Shown here piece by piece: positions 42,614 to 51,360 of a DNA stretch of 64,000 bases. The DNA comes from Mucilaginibacter terrigena (GTDB lineage: Bacteria > Bacteroidota > Bacteroidia > Sphingobacteriales > Sphingobacteriaceae). The translations under genes and the position numbers were made by a program. The notes beneath the pieces are model-generated. The model did not search any database, was not told the origin of the DNA, and saw nothing but the letters and a program-made list of their open reading frames with translations. Positions within the stretch are counted from its first letter, which is position 1. Every line of letters starts with the position of its first letter. The stretch is taken from NCBI RefSeq assembly GCF_004168255.1, contig NZ_SEWG01000003.1, positions 62,001 through 126,000 of the forward strand, given 5' to 3'.

Positions 42614-44026
42614 ATGAGCAATACAATAAACCATATTGAAGTGAAGAAGAGCAGCACCTACCTGTACCTGGTATGCCTGGTGGCTGCACTTGGAGGGTTT
42701 TTATTCGGGTTTGATACGGCGGTTATTTCCGGTACAGTTAGCCTGGTAAAAAATGATTTTAGCCTTAGTGCTGTTAGCGAAGGCTGGTTTGTAAGCTGTG
42801 CCCTGCTTGGCTGCATTATAGGTGTAAGCTTTTCGGGCAAACTGAGCGATAAATATGGGCGCAAAATAGTATTGATCTTATCGGCGGTGCTGTTTTTGGC
42901 ATCGGCGCTGGGTTGCATGCTTTCAAATTCATTCACGGTTCTTATTATTTTCCGGTTAATAGGCGGCCTGGGTATTGGTGTGGCTTCAATGGTATCGCCA
43001 TTATACATTTCAGAGTTTTCGCCGTCGCGCTACCGCGGAATGATGGTGTCGCTATACCAATTGGCTTTAACCATTGGTATTGTGCTTGCCTATTTTTCAA
43101 ACGCTTATTTGGCTAACCATACCGGCGATACTTATTCTGGCGGCATGCAAACAATTTTTTCGGCCCAGGTTTGGCGGGGAATGCTTGGCTTGGGTGCCCT
43201 GCCTGCAGCTATATTTTTAATATGCCTGTTTATGGTTCCAGAATCGCCAAGGTGGCTGTTGTTAAAAGGGCAAGAGCAAAAAGCCGAAGCCGTTTTAATA
43301 AAAATTGATGGCAGCGACGCAGCAGCCCACGAGATAAAAGCTTTTAAAGAACAGGACGACAATGATAGCGAATCTCTTACCGAACTGTTTAAACCCGTTT
43401 ACCGTAAAGCGCTGTGGATTGGCCTATTGTTGCCCTTCCTATCGCAAGTGTGCGGCATAAACGCGGTAATATATTATGGCCCAAGAATTTTAGAGCAAGC
43501 CGGCTTTACACTGAACAACGCCCTTGGCGGGCAGGTTACCATTGGTTTGGTGAATGTGGTGTTCACATTTGTTGCCATTTTCACTATTGATAAGTGGGGG
43601 CGTAAACCATTGCTTTTTGCAGGCGTTGGCGGTGCCGTGGTATCGCTTGTTATTATAGGCGCGTTATTCGCCCTGGGTGTAACATCCGGCCCGTGGATCC
43701 TCATTTTTATACTCGCGTTTATTGCCTGTTTCGCCTTTTCATTCGGCCCGGTTTGCTGGGTAGTTGTTGGCGAGATCTTCCCCAATGCCATCAGGGGTAA
43801 GGCTATGGCACTGGCAACGCTATCATTATGGGTAGGCAACTTTTTGGTTGGCCAGCTAACCCCCGTTATGCTGGAAGGCCTGGGCTCGTCATGGACGTTC
43901 TGGCTGTTCGCGCTGTGCTGTTCGCCTGCCTTGTGGATAACCTGGAAACTGATACCCGAAACCAAAGGCCGCTCGCTGGAAAATATTGAGAATTACTGGA
44001 AGGAAACCTATAAAGGCAAGGCATAA
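42614..44026 (+). CDS. Sugar porter family MFS transporter
   Basis: 470 residues with twelve transmembrane segments. Sugar porter signatures are GFDTAVISGTV in helix 1, GKLSDKYGRK after helix 2, RYRGMMVSLYQLALTIG, PESPRWLLLKG before the central loop, QVCGINAVIYYGPRI in helix 7 and PETKGRSLENIE at the end. It starts 6 bases after manA. A proton symporter bringing mannose from periplasm to cytoplasm is the simplest reading; a kinase for mannose is not in the locus. Confidence 0.92.
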   Translation: MSNTINHIEVKKSSTYLYLVCLVAALGGFLFGFDTAVISGTVSLVKNDFSLSAVSEGWFVSCALLGCIIGVSFSGKLSDKYGRKIVLILSAVLFLASALGCMLSNSFTVLIIFRLIGGLGIGVASMVSPLYISEFSPSRYRGMMVSLYQLALTIGIVLAYFSNAYLANHTGDTYSGGMQTIFSAQVWRGMLGLGALPAAIFLICLFMVPESPRWLLLKGQEQKAEAVLIKIDGSDAAAHEIKAFKEQDDNDSESLTELFKPVYRKALWIGLLLPFLSQVCGINAVIYYGPRILEQAGFTLNNALGGQVTIGLVNVVFTFVAIFTIDKWGRKPLLFAGVGGAVVSLVIIGALFALGVTSGPWILIFILAFIACFAFSFGPVCWVVVGEIFPNAIRGKAMALATLSLWVGNFLVGQLTPVMLEGLGSSWTFWLFALCCSPALWITWKLIPETKGRSLENIENYWKETYKGKA

Positions 44027-44085
44027 AGGATGTGCTGCGCCTAAACAAATAAACAAACCCCAAAATAAACTAAAATCAACCGATT

Positions 44086-47000
44086 ATGAGATTAAAACTA
44101 TTACACAAATTAAAAAAATTAAAGCGGCTTTACAGCAAGGTGCTGGTTGCAGGGCTATTTGGCGTTGCTGCCCTCAATTGCAGCGCTGCTAATGCTACCG
44201 CTACGGCTGCAAGCCATGCCTATAATAAAAATGCTTTTGATATAGCCGTAACCGGTAGGGTATTGGATGATACCAACCAGCCCTTGCCCGGTGTTAATGT
44301 AAGCATTGCAGGTACTACTATAGGCACAGTTACCGATGTAAATGGCCGGTATAAGCTAAATGTACCCGATAGCTATGCAAACGCCAAACTTACCTTTTCG
44401 TTTATTGGTTTTGTAAAACAGGATGTTGCGATAGCTGGTAAAACAGAGATAAATGTTAGTTTAAAAGCCGACAATACCAACCTTAACGAAGTGGTGGTTG
44501 TAGGTTACGGAACGCAAAAAAGGATAAACCTTACCGGTGCGGTGGGTACCATCAGCTCTAAAAACATCGAAAATAAGCCGGTATTAAACACTTACCAGGC
44601 TTTACAGGGCGAATCGCCAAACTTAATTATACAGCAAAGCACTTTAGACCCCGGCAGCGACGTAACCGTAAATATACGCGGTGTGGGTACGCTGGGCGAT
44701 AATAACCCGCTGGTTGTTATTGATGGTATAATTGGCGGTAATTTAAATACCCTTAACCCTAATGATATCGAAAGCGTATCTATATTAAAAGATGCAGGCT
44801 CGGCAGCTATATATGGTTCGCGTGCTGCAAACGGGGTGATCCTGGTAACCACTAAGGCAGGTAAATTTAATTCAAAACAAAGCATCAGCTACAGCGGCAG
44901 CTTTGGCTTACAGGATGCAAGGGTATTGGTACATAAGGTTGATGCGTGGGACAATGCCTACTACAAAAACCAGTCGCTAATAAACTCCGGTTTGCCGGCT
45001 GCCTATACGCCCGACCAGATCCAGGCGCTTAAAGACGCAGGTAACGGTACCTGGGACGTAGAGCATCTATTAAAACAGGCACCTCAGCAATCGCACAACA
45101 TAAGTATATCCGGTGGTAGCGATAATAGCTCATACCGCATATCTGCGGGCTACCAAAACCAGGGTAGTAACTTAATTGGTAATGGTGGTACAGGTGCCGA
45201 TTTTGGTTATCAAAAATATAACCTGCGTTTAAATCAAACCTCGCTAATAGGTATATTCAGGTCTAATATTATCCTTAATTATACTAAAACACGTAATAAA
45301 ACCAACAGCGTTGGCAATAACAATATTTTTGCCGATGCCAACCGCGTACCGCACAATTACAACTGGCAGGACGAGAACGGGAACTACTTAACCAATCCTG
45401 TAGCCTCACAATACAACGAATATGGTGTATTGGAAAAAGGCGGTTATAACCAGGCAGATAATGATGAGATATTTGGTGCTTTTAACGGGCAGCTAAGCAT
45501 TACCAAGGATTTAAAATTAAACGCCGAATTTGGTGGTACTGCACAAAATAACGGTACCTTTTTCAGAAGGACACAGGTTGATTATTTACCTGCCGGTGTT
45601 TACGGTAACGACCTTTCGGTATTAGATGGTAACAGCAAATCCTTGCTGTTAAACACCAAACTTTATGGCGAATACAGCAAAAAGATAACCGACCATTATT
45701 TTAAAGTACAGGTAGGTGTATCAAGCGAAAACTATAGCCAAAGAGGTTTCCAGTTACAAAAAACACTAACCGACCCTTACCTGGGTACCCCAACAACAGG
45801 TACTATAATTGATACCCAAAACTCTACCAATAGTATCGGGATAAATTCATACAGCCTGCTTTCGGTATTTGGCCGTGTAAACTATTCGTATCAGGACAAG
45901 TATCTTTTCGAGGCTATGTTCCGTGACGATGCTTCATCAAAATTTGCAGCGGGCAACAGGGCAAGTTTCTTCCCGTCGGTAAGTGCAGGCTGGATAGTGT
46001 CGAAGGAATCGTTCATGCAAAATATCCAAAACACATTAAGCACCTTTAAAATAAGGGCATCATATGGTATTGTAGGTAATCAAAGTGTTAACAATTTCCA
46101 ATACCAAACCCTTTATTTTAATTATCCTAACGCTTATGGTTTTGGCAATAATGTAGTTGGTGGTGCAGGCACAAATATTGCCAACCGTGATATAACCTGG
46201 GAAAAATCAGCCAAATTGAATATTGGTTTGGATGCCGGTTTATTTAATGATAAAATAACCGCCACCTTTGATTATTTCAGAGAAACCCGGAGCGATATCC
46301 TTGCTGCAAGGGCAGATGTACCTTATATCTTTGGTGCAGCTTCGCCGGATTTTAACGTAGCTAAAGTAAGAAATACCGGTTGGGAAGCATCGTTAACATA
46401 CAACTTACGCGGTAAAGATCTTAGCCAGAGCTTTAGTGTAAACCTTGCCGATAACCAAAACAAGCTGTTAAAATTAACCGGTGACGCTACAGAAAACATC
46501 ATTAACCAGGATGTATTTCAATTGCTAAGAAGGGTTGGTGAGCCTATCACTCAATACTATGGCTATCAAACCAATGGCTTTTTCCAAAACCAGCAGGATA
46601 TTGATAACTCTCCTAAAATTGCAGGTAACAGTGTACAGCCGGGCGATCTGAAATTTAAAGACCGCAACAATGATGGTATTATTGATGAAAAGGATAAAAC
46701 TGTTTTAGGTAACCCCTTCCCACGTTACACATTTGGCTTCACTTATCGTGCATCATACAAGGGTTTCGACCTGTCATTGTTCATACAAGGTGTTGGCAAA
46801 CGCGATCAGTTCTTGCGCGGCGAGTTGGTTGAGCCATTCCACTACGGTTATGGCGCTACCGTTTACGAGCATCAAACAGACATTTGGTCGCCAAGCAACC
46901 CAAATGCACGGTACCCGATATTGGCAAACATTGGCTCGCCATCAAATACAAACAACTGGCGTACTGGGTCTGACCTGTATAAATACGACGCTGCATACGT

Positions 47001-47241
47001 AAGGTTAAAGAATGTTAACATTGGGTACAGTTTCCCCAACAGCATAACCAAACGCCTGGGCATTGAGAAATTAAGAATTTCTTTAATCGGACAAAATCTT
47101 GCCACGCTTAGCAAGCTTAGGTTTATTGATCCTGAAACCTCTGAGTTTGGTAATAACCTGGGCCTTGGTTCGTATTCAAACAGTGCTAGGCAATATCCGC
47201 TGCCTGTGTTTTACGGTGCAGGCCTTGATATCACATTCTAA
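44086..47241 (+). CDS. susC: SusC/RagA-type TonB-linked outer-membrane transporter
   Basis: 1051 residues with a long N-terminus before the export signal (KVLVAGLFGVAALNCSAANA). A carboxypeptidase-regulatory-like domain is at about 53-135 (VTGRVLDDTNQPLPGVNVSIAGT). The SusC box NEVVVVGYGTQKR leads into the plug (VNIRGVGTLGDNNPLVVIDG, SVSILKDAGSAAIYGSRAANGVILVTTK) and then a 22-strand-size barrel. It imports mannan oligosaccharides with the SusD lid, using TonB energy. 59 bases separate it from the transporter gene, and susD follows after 26 bases. Confidence 0.95.
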   Translation: MRLKLLHKLKKLKRLYSKVLVAGLFGVAALNCSAANATATAASHAYNKNAFDIAVTGRVLDDTNQPLPGVNVSIAGTTIGTVTDVNGRYKLNVPDSYANAKLTFSFIGFVKQDVAIAGKTEINVSLKADNTNLNEVVVVGYGTQKRINLTGAVGTISSKNIENKPVLNTYQALQGESPNLIIQQSTLDPGSDVTVNIRGVGTLGDNNPLVVIDGIIGGNLNTLNPNDIESVSILKDAGSAAIYGSRAANGVILVTTKAGKFNSKQSISYSGSFGLQDARVLVHKVDAWDNAYYKNQSLINSGLPAAYTPDQIQALKDAGNGTWDVEHLLKQAPQQSHNISISGGSDNSSYRISAGYQNQGSNLIGNGGTGADFGYQKYNLRLNQTSLIGIFRSNIILNYTKTRNKTNSVGNNNIFADANRVPHNYNWQDENGNYLTNPVASQYNEYGVLEKGGYNQADNDEIFGAFNGQLSITKDLKLNAEFGGTAQNNGTFFRRTQVDYLPAGVYGNDLSVLDGNSKSLLLNTKLYGEYSKKITDHYFKVQVGVSSENYSQRGFQLQKTLTDPYLGTPTTGTIIDTQNSTNSIGINSYSLLSVFGRVNYSYQDKYLFEAMFRDDASSKFAAGNRASFFPSVSAGWIVSKESFMQNIQNTLSTFKIRASYGIVGNQSVNNFQYQTLYFNYPNAYGFGNNVVGGAGTNIANRDITWEKSAKLNIGLDAGLFNDKITATFDYFRETRSDILAARADVPYIFGAASPDFNVAKVRNTGWEASLTYNLRGKDLSQSFSVNLADNQNKLLKLTGDATENIINQDVFQLLRRVGEPITQYYGYQTNGFFQNQQDIDNSPKIAGNSVQPGDLKFKDRNNDGIIDEKDKTVLGNPFPRYTFGFTYRASYKGFDLSLFIQGVGKRDQFLRGELVEPFHYGYGATVYEHQTDIWSPSNPNARYPILANIGSPSNTNNWRTGSDLYKYDAAYVRLKNVNIGYSFPNSITKRLGIEKLRISLIGQNLATLSKLRFIDPETSEFGNNLGLGSYSNSARQYPLPVFYGAGLDITF

Positions 47242-47267
47242 ACAGATAAAATTTAAAACATATAGAA

Positions 47268-48899
47268 ATGAAATTTTTAAAAAAGCTTTTGATCGTATCT
47301 GTTGCGGTAGTTGCAGTATCGGGGTGTAAAAAACTCGATATTGCACCAACAGACAAGTTCTCTGACCTTACCTTTTGGCAGATTGATGCTAATGTTTACA
47401 ACGCGTTGTATAACAACTACAGCCTTATCTACAATAGCGGCCTGTATTTTGACGCCGAAGCCATATCTGATAATGCTTACTCGCCAAGCGGTGATTTAAA
47501 CCTTATTGCAAGTGGCAATGCAACAGCGCTTACAGCTAAGTTTGCGAGCGACTGGAGCGCATATTACTCAGCTATTAAATCATGTAATATTTTTTTAGCT
47601 AACATAGATAAAAACCAAACATTGCCTGCAGCTACCAAAACCAGGTTAATAGCCGAAACTCGTTTTATACGTGCTTTTGAGCATTTTAACCTTACCAAAT
47701 GGTATGGCGATGTGCCAATTTCCGATCATGACGGAACGCCTGAAGAGGCACAAACCATCTCGCGTTCGCCAAAGGCGGCGGTAGTTAAATTTGTGCTTGA
47801 TGAATTGGAAGCCGTAATTAACGATCTGCCATCAAAAGATGCGTTGCCGGCAAACGAAAATGGCCGTATTACCAAAGGCGCGGCTTTAGCTTTAGAAGCA
47901 AGGGTGTTATTATACCAGGGCGACCGTATGGCCGATGTGGTAGCCGTTTGCGAAAAATTAATGAACAACCAGGCTACTTACGGAACTTATGGTTTAGCCC
48001 CAAGCTATAGCGCGTTGTTTAGCGATCCATCGGTTAACAAAAATAGCAACGAGGTTATCCTGTCATTACAATATGTGCCAACCAACCGCACGTGGCAAAA
48101 CTTTTGGGATTTTGCGCCACGTACTGTTGGTGGCCGTGTAAGTAGCATGGCGCCAACGCAGGAACTTGTTGATGATTATATTATGCTGAATGGCAAAGGC
48201 ATCAAAGAATCAGGTTCGAGCTATGTGGAAAGCAACCCTTATGTTAACCGCGACCCACGTTTAACCGCTACTGTTGTTTATGACAAATATGTATGGGTAA
48301 ACCCTAATAACAGTACAAAAACCATTTATATAAAACCAGGTACCGACCCTGTACAGCCGGGTTTAGACGAATACAGCGCAGGTTCGCAGGCGGCTTCGGC
48401 AACTGCTTATTACTGGCGTAAATACTTCGATCCAAGCGCGCTGGCAAACTTTGTTTCGGGTAATAACCTGCATTTATTTAGGTATGCCGAAATCTTACTT
48501 GATTATGCTGAAGCTAAACAAAGCCTTGGCCAGATGGATGCATCCGTTTGGAATAAAACCATAGGCGCATTACGCGAAAGGGCAGGCTTTACAGATGCCG
48601 GTGCACTAAACTACCCGGGAGCCGCCGGGATGACCGACATCATCAGGCGCGAAAGAAGGGTTGAGTTAGCCATGGAAGGCTTAAGGGTTGATGATATCCG
48701 CAGATGGAAAATAGCTGACGATGTGATGAACGGTTATGCGCATGGCGCCAAATTTTCATCAGACCAAAGCACCGATAATGGTTACATCAGAACACAACTG
48801 CGCAAATTTAACCCTGAAAGGGATTACCTGTGGGCTATACCATCGCACGATGTTAACTTAAACCCTAACCTTGGCCAAAACCCTGGATACACCAAATAA
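47268..48899 (+). CDS. susD: SusD/RagB family glycan-binding lipoprotein
   Basis: 543 residues. Lipobox AVSGC (Cys20) followed by KKLDIAPTDKFSD. The SusD signatures are the TPR-like helices (ETRFIRAFEHFNLTKWYGDVPI, GRITKGAALALEARVLLYQGDR) and the C-terminal FRYAEILLDYAEAKQ, RRERRVELAMEGLRVDDIRRWK and DYLWAIPSHDVNLNPNLGQNPGY. It is the surface lid of the SusC channel and binds the incoming glycan. Confidence 0.95.
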   Translation: MKFLKKLLIVSVAVVAVSGCKKLDIAPTDKFSDLTFWQIDANVYNALYNNYSLIYNSGLYFDAEAISDNAYSPSGDLNLIASGNATALTAKFASDWSAYYSAIKSCNIFLANIDKNQTLPAATKTRLIAETRFIRAFEHFNLTKWYGDVPISDHDGTPEEAQTISRSPKAAVVKFVLDELEAVINDLPSKDALPANENGRITKGAALALEARVLLYQGDRMADVVAVCEKLMNNQATYGTYGLAPSYSALFSDPSVNKNSNEVILSLQYVPTNRTWQNFWDFAPRTVGGRVSSMAPTQELVDDYIMLNGKGIKESGSSYVESNPYVNRDPRLTATVVYDKYVWVNPNNSTKTIYIKPGTDPVQPGLDEYSAGSQAASATAYYWRKYFDPSALANFVSGNNLHLFRYAEILLDYAEAKQSLGQMDASVWNKTIGALRERAGFTDAGALNYPGAAGMTDIIRRERRVELAMEGLRVDDIRRWKIADDVMNGYAHGAKFSSDQSTDNGYIRTQLRKFNPERDYLWAIPSHDVNLNPNLGQNPGYTK

Positions 48900-48919
48900 A
48901 CATTAAAAAAATTATAGAC

Positions 48920-50038
48920 ATGAAAAATTTGATCAGGTTAAGCAGCGTAGTGCTGCTGGGCATAATTTCAATCACAGCCTGTAAAAAGGAGGGAAGGCCG
49001 TTAGACCTTAATTTAACTGCGGTGGGCAACCTGGGTTCGCCGGATGATAATACCGATGTGGTATTAGACCCCACAAGCGATGCAAGCGTTTTATTTAAAT
49101 GGGATGCTGCTACCGACGCTAACGGCGGCCTGATATTGTACGAGATAGCCTTTGATAAAGAAGGGGGTGATTTTAGTAAGCCGGTATACAAAACAATGGC
49201 TGATGGCAATGGCGCGCAAACACAGATCACCATTACGCATAAAAACCTTAACAAAATTGCGGCGGCAGCAGGTGTAGCATCATCAAGTACTGGTAAATTG
49301 AAATGGACAGTTATCGCTTCCAAAGGTACAAACGCTAAACTGGCATCGGTATCAAGGACCATACAGTTAGACAGGCCCGCGGGATTTGCCGAAAACCCCA
49401 CTGAGCTTTACCTGACAGGTTCTGCAACCGAAGGGGGTACCGATATAACCAAAGCAGTTCAGTTGAAAAAAATCGAAGATGGCGTGTTCGAGATATATAC
49501 CTCACTAAAAGCAGGTGATTATATCCTTACAGACAAAAATACTGATGGCGGTAAGCAATATTATATTGATAACGGCATCATAAAAGAGGGTAACAACCCG
49601 GTTACCGTTAGCGGCGGACAAAAAACATATCGCTTAAATTTCGATTTTACATCTGCAACTTCAAAATCAATGGAGATACAATCCATAGGTTTATACATGT
49701 CTGCTTATGGAACCGAAATTGGTACGCTTAATTATATTGGTAACAGCACCTGGGAAGCGCCAAGTGTAGATGTTGAGTTTTACCCATTCTCGTGGGGGCG
49801 CGATGAACGTTACAAATTTATTGTACACACCGCAGCCGGCCTTGAATATATTGGAAGCAGCAATGCCAACAACGACCCGCCGGCAGGCAAACCGGCTTCT
49901 TACTTTTATGTATGGCCGGTAACCAACGATCAGTGGAGCAACACTTATAAGTTCGATCCATCAGCCGATAAGAAGAATGTAAAGGTTGACGTAATGTTTA
50001 AACCTGATGCTTATACGCATAAAGTAACGGTAAACTAA
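48920..50038 (+). CDS. SusE-like surface glycan-binding lipoprotein
   Basis: 372 residues. Lipobox SITAC (Cys21) then KKEGRPLDLNL. The N-terminal SusE domain (about 25-150) has SDASVLFKWDAATDANGGLILYEIAFDKEGGDF. It is followed by SusF/E-type C-terminal modules (ELYLTGSATEGG, VFEIYTSLKAGDYILTDK, GNSTWEAPSVDVEFYPFSWGRDERYKF). Such proteins hold the polymer at the cell surface. Position after susD (20 bases) fits. Confidence 0.85.
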   Translation: MKNLIRLSSVVLLGIISITACKKEGRPLDLNLTAVGNLGSPDDNTDVVLDPTSDASVLFKWDAATDANGGLILYEIAFDKEGGDFSKPVYKTMADGNGAQTQITITHKNLNKIAAAAGVASSSTGKLKWTVIASKGTNAKLASVSRTIQLDRPAGFAENPTELYLTGSATEGGTDITKAVQLKKIEDGVFEIYTSLKAGDYILTDKNTDGGKQYYIDNGIIKEGNNPVTVSGGQKTYRLNFDFTSATSKSMEIQSIGLYMSAYGTEIGTLNYIGNSTWEAPSVDVEFYPFSWGRDERYKFIVHTAAGLEYIGSSNANNDPPAGKPASYFYVWPVTNDQWSNTYKFDPSADKKNVKVDVMFKPDAYTHKVTVN

Positions 50039-50099
50039 ACCGCTGCTTGTAACTTACGCACCTGCAGCTTAGCTGCAGGTGCTTTATAAATCTATCATT

Positions 50100-51317
50100 A
50101 TGAAGAAAGTACTATTTGGGTGGATGGCTGTCGCAATTATTATGGCGGCATCGTGCAGTAAGGATAAAAATATTACACCTACGCCCCCGGGCGGCGGGGA
50201 AAAACCACCGGTAAATCCGCCGGTAACTACAGTTTCATACCTCGACCTGGCAAAACAAACGCATAATTTTGTTACCGGTAATTTTCTTACTTCCAGCTTT
50301 AGCTACCGTGCAAATACAACCACCCATTCAAACAATTGCTTCGAGTGGTATAACGCAAGTCAGATCTATGCCGACGCTGCTTTGGTGGCTGCCGGCGATG
50401 CATCGGCCCTGCCTTACATGAACAATACCTTTAAGTTTATGGAAAACTTTTGGGATAAAGCAGACCTGCGCGGCGGTTATTTCGCATCGGTTAATTTAAA
50501 CGGAACAGGTGCGGCTGGCGATAAATATGTTGATGATAACGCGCTAACCGGCATGGTTTACCTGGAAGCGTATGATATAACTACAGGTACTGATAAACAA
50601 GCTTATTTAGATAAGGCCAAAGCATGTGCCGATTGGCTGATAAACAGCGACCTTTGGGATACTACCTATGGCGGCGGCTTTTGGTGGAACACATCAAAAC
50701 CAAACAAGCCATCGCAATCAAACGGGCTTGCCATGCAGCTTTTCGCACGCCTGTACACCATAACCGGCCAAACGGATTACCGTGACTGGGCAACAAAGGT
50801 GAACACCTGGCTGCGTAATAACATGTTCGATTCTTCCACCGGTTTATACATCTGGATGGTTGATGGTACCGGTGCCGGTACAAAGCACACCGAGAAATTT
50901 ACCTACGATAACGCCATAATGATAGAGGCCGATATTTTATACGGCAAAGCCATAAACGATGATACCTACCTTGCTAAAGCGCAGGCCATAGGTAATGCCA
51001 TGAACACCGTTTTATGGAACTCGGCCTGGAAAGGTTACATATTTAATACCGACCCGAGCCAAACACGCGTAAACCCCGCATGGTGCGGATGGGGAACGCA
51101 GGGTATGATACGCCTGTATGAGCAGGACAAGAATGCAAAGTGGCTTACATTTGCACAAAATAATATCGATGCTTTAAATAAAGCATCACGAAATAAGGAT
51201 ACACACGGTTACTACTTTTTCTCGGGATTTGCAGGGAATGACCGCTCGCCTGAAGTAGAAGGCGTTGACCAGGCCTGGATGCAAAGGATACAGGCCATGA
51301 TGTCTAAATATAAATAA
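50100..51317 (+). CDS. GH76 family alpha-1,6-mannanase, lipoprotein (copy 1)
   Basis: 405 residues from ATG 50100; a start 21 bases earlier is possible but spoils the signal. Lipobox IMAASC (Cys19) is followed by SKDKN and a Pro/Gly-rich linker. The (alpha/alpha)6 catalytic domain starts near 45, with the Asp pair D145-D146 in DKYVDDNALTG characteristic of GH76. GGGFWWNT and FTYDNAIMIEA follow. GH76 enzymes cut the alpha-1,6 mannose backbone internally. Very similar to the copy at 53806. Confidence 0.92.
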   Translation: MKKVLFGWMAVAIIMAASCSKDKNITPTPPGGGEKPPVNPPVTTVSYLDLAKQTHNFVTGNFLTSSFSYRANTTTHSNNCFEWYNASQIYADAALVAAGDASALPYMNNTFKFMENFWDKADLRGGYFASVNLNGTGAAGDKYVDDNALTGMVYLEAYDITTGTDKQAYLDKAKACADWLINSDLWDTTYGGGFWWNTSKPNKPSQSNGLAMQLFARLYTITGQTDYRDWATKVNTWLRNNMFDSSTGLYIWMVDGTGAGTKHTEKFTYDNAIMIEADILYGKAINDDTYLAKAQAIGNAMNTVLWNSAWKGYIFNTDPSQTRVNPAWCGWGTQGMIRLYEQDKNAKWLTFAQNNIDALNKASRNKDTHGYYFFSGFAGNDRSPEVEGVDQAWMQRIQAMMSKYK

Positions 51318-51360
51318 GAAAAACCTATTGCGGCGTAACCGCGATATTAAATATTGCTAC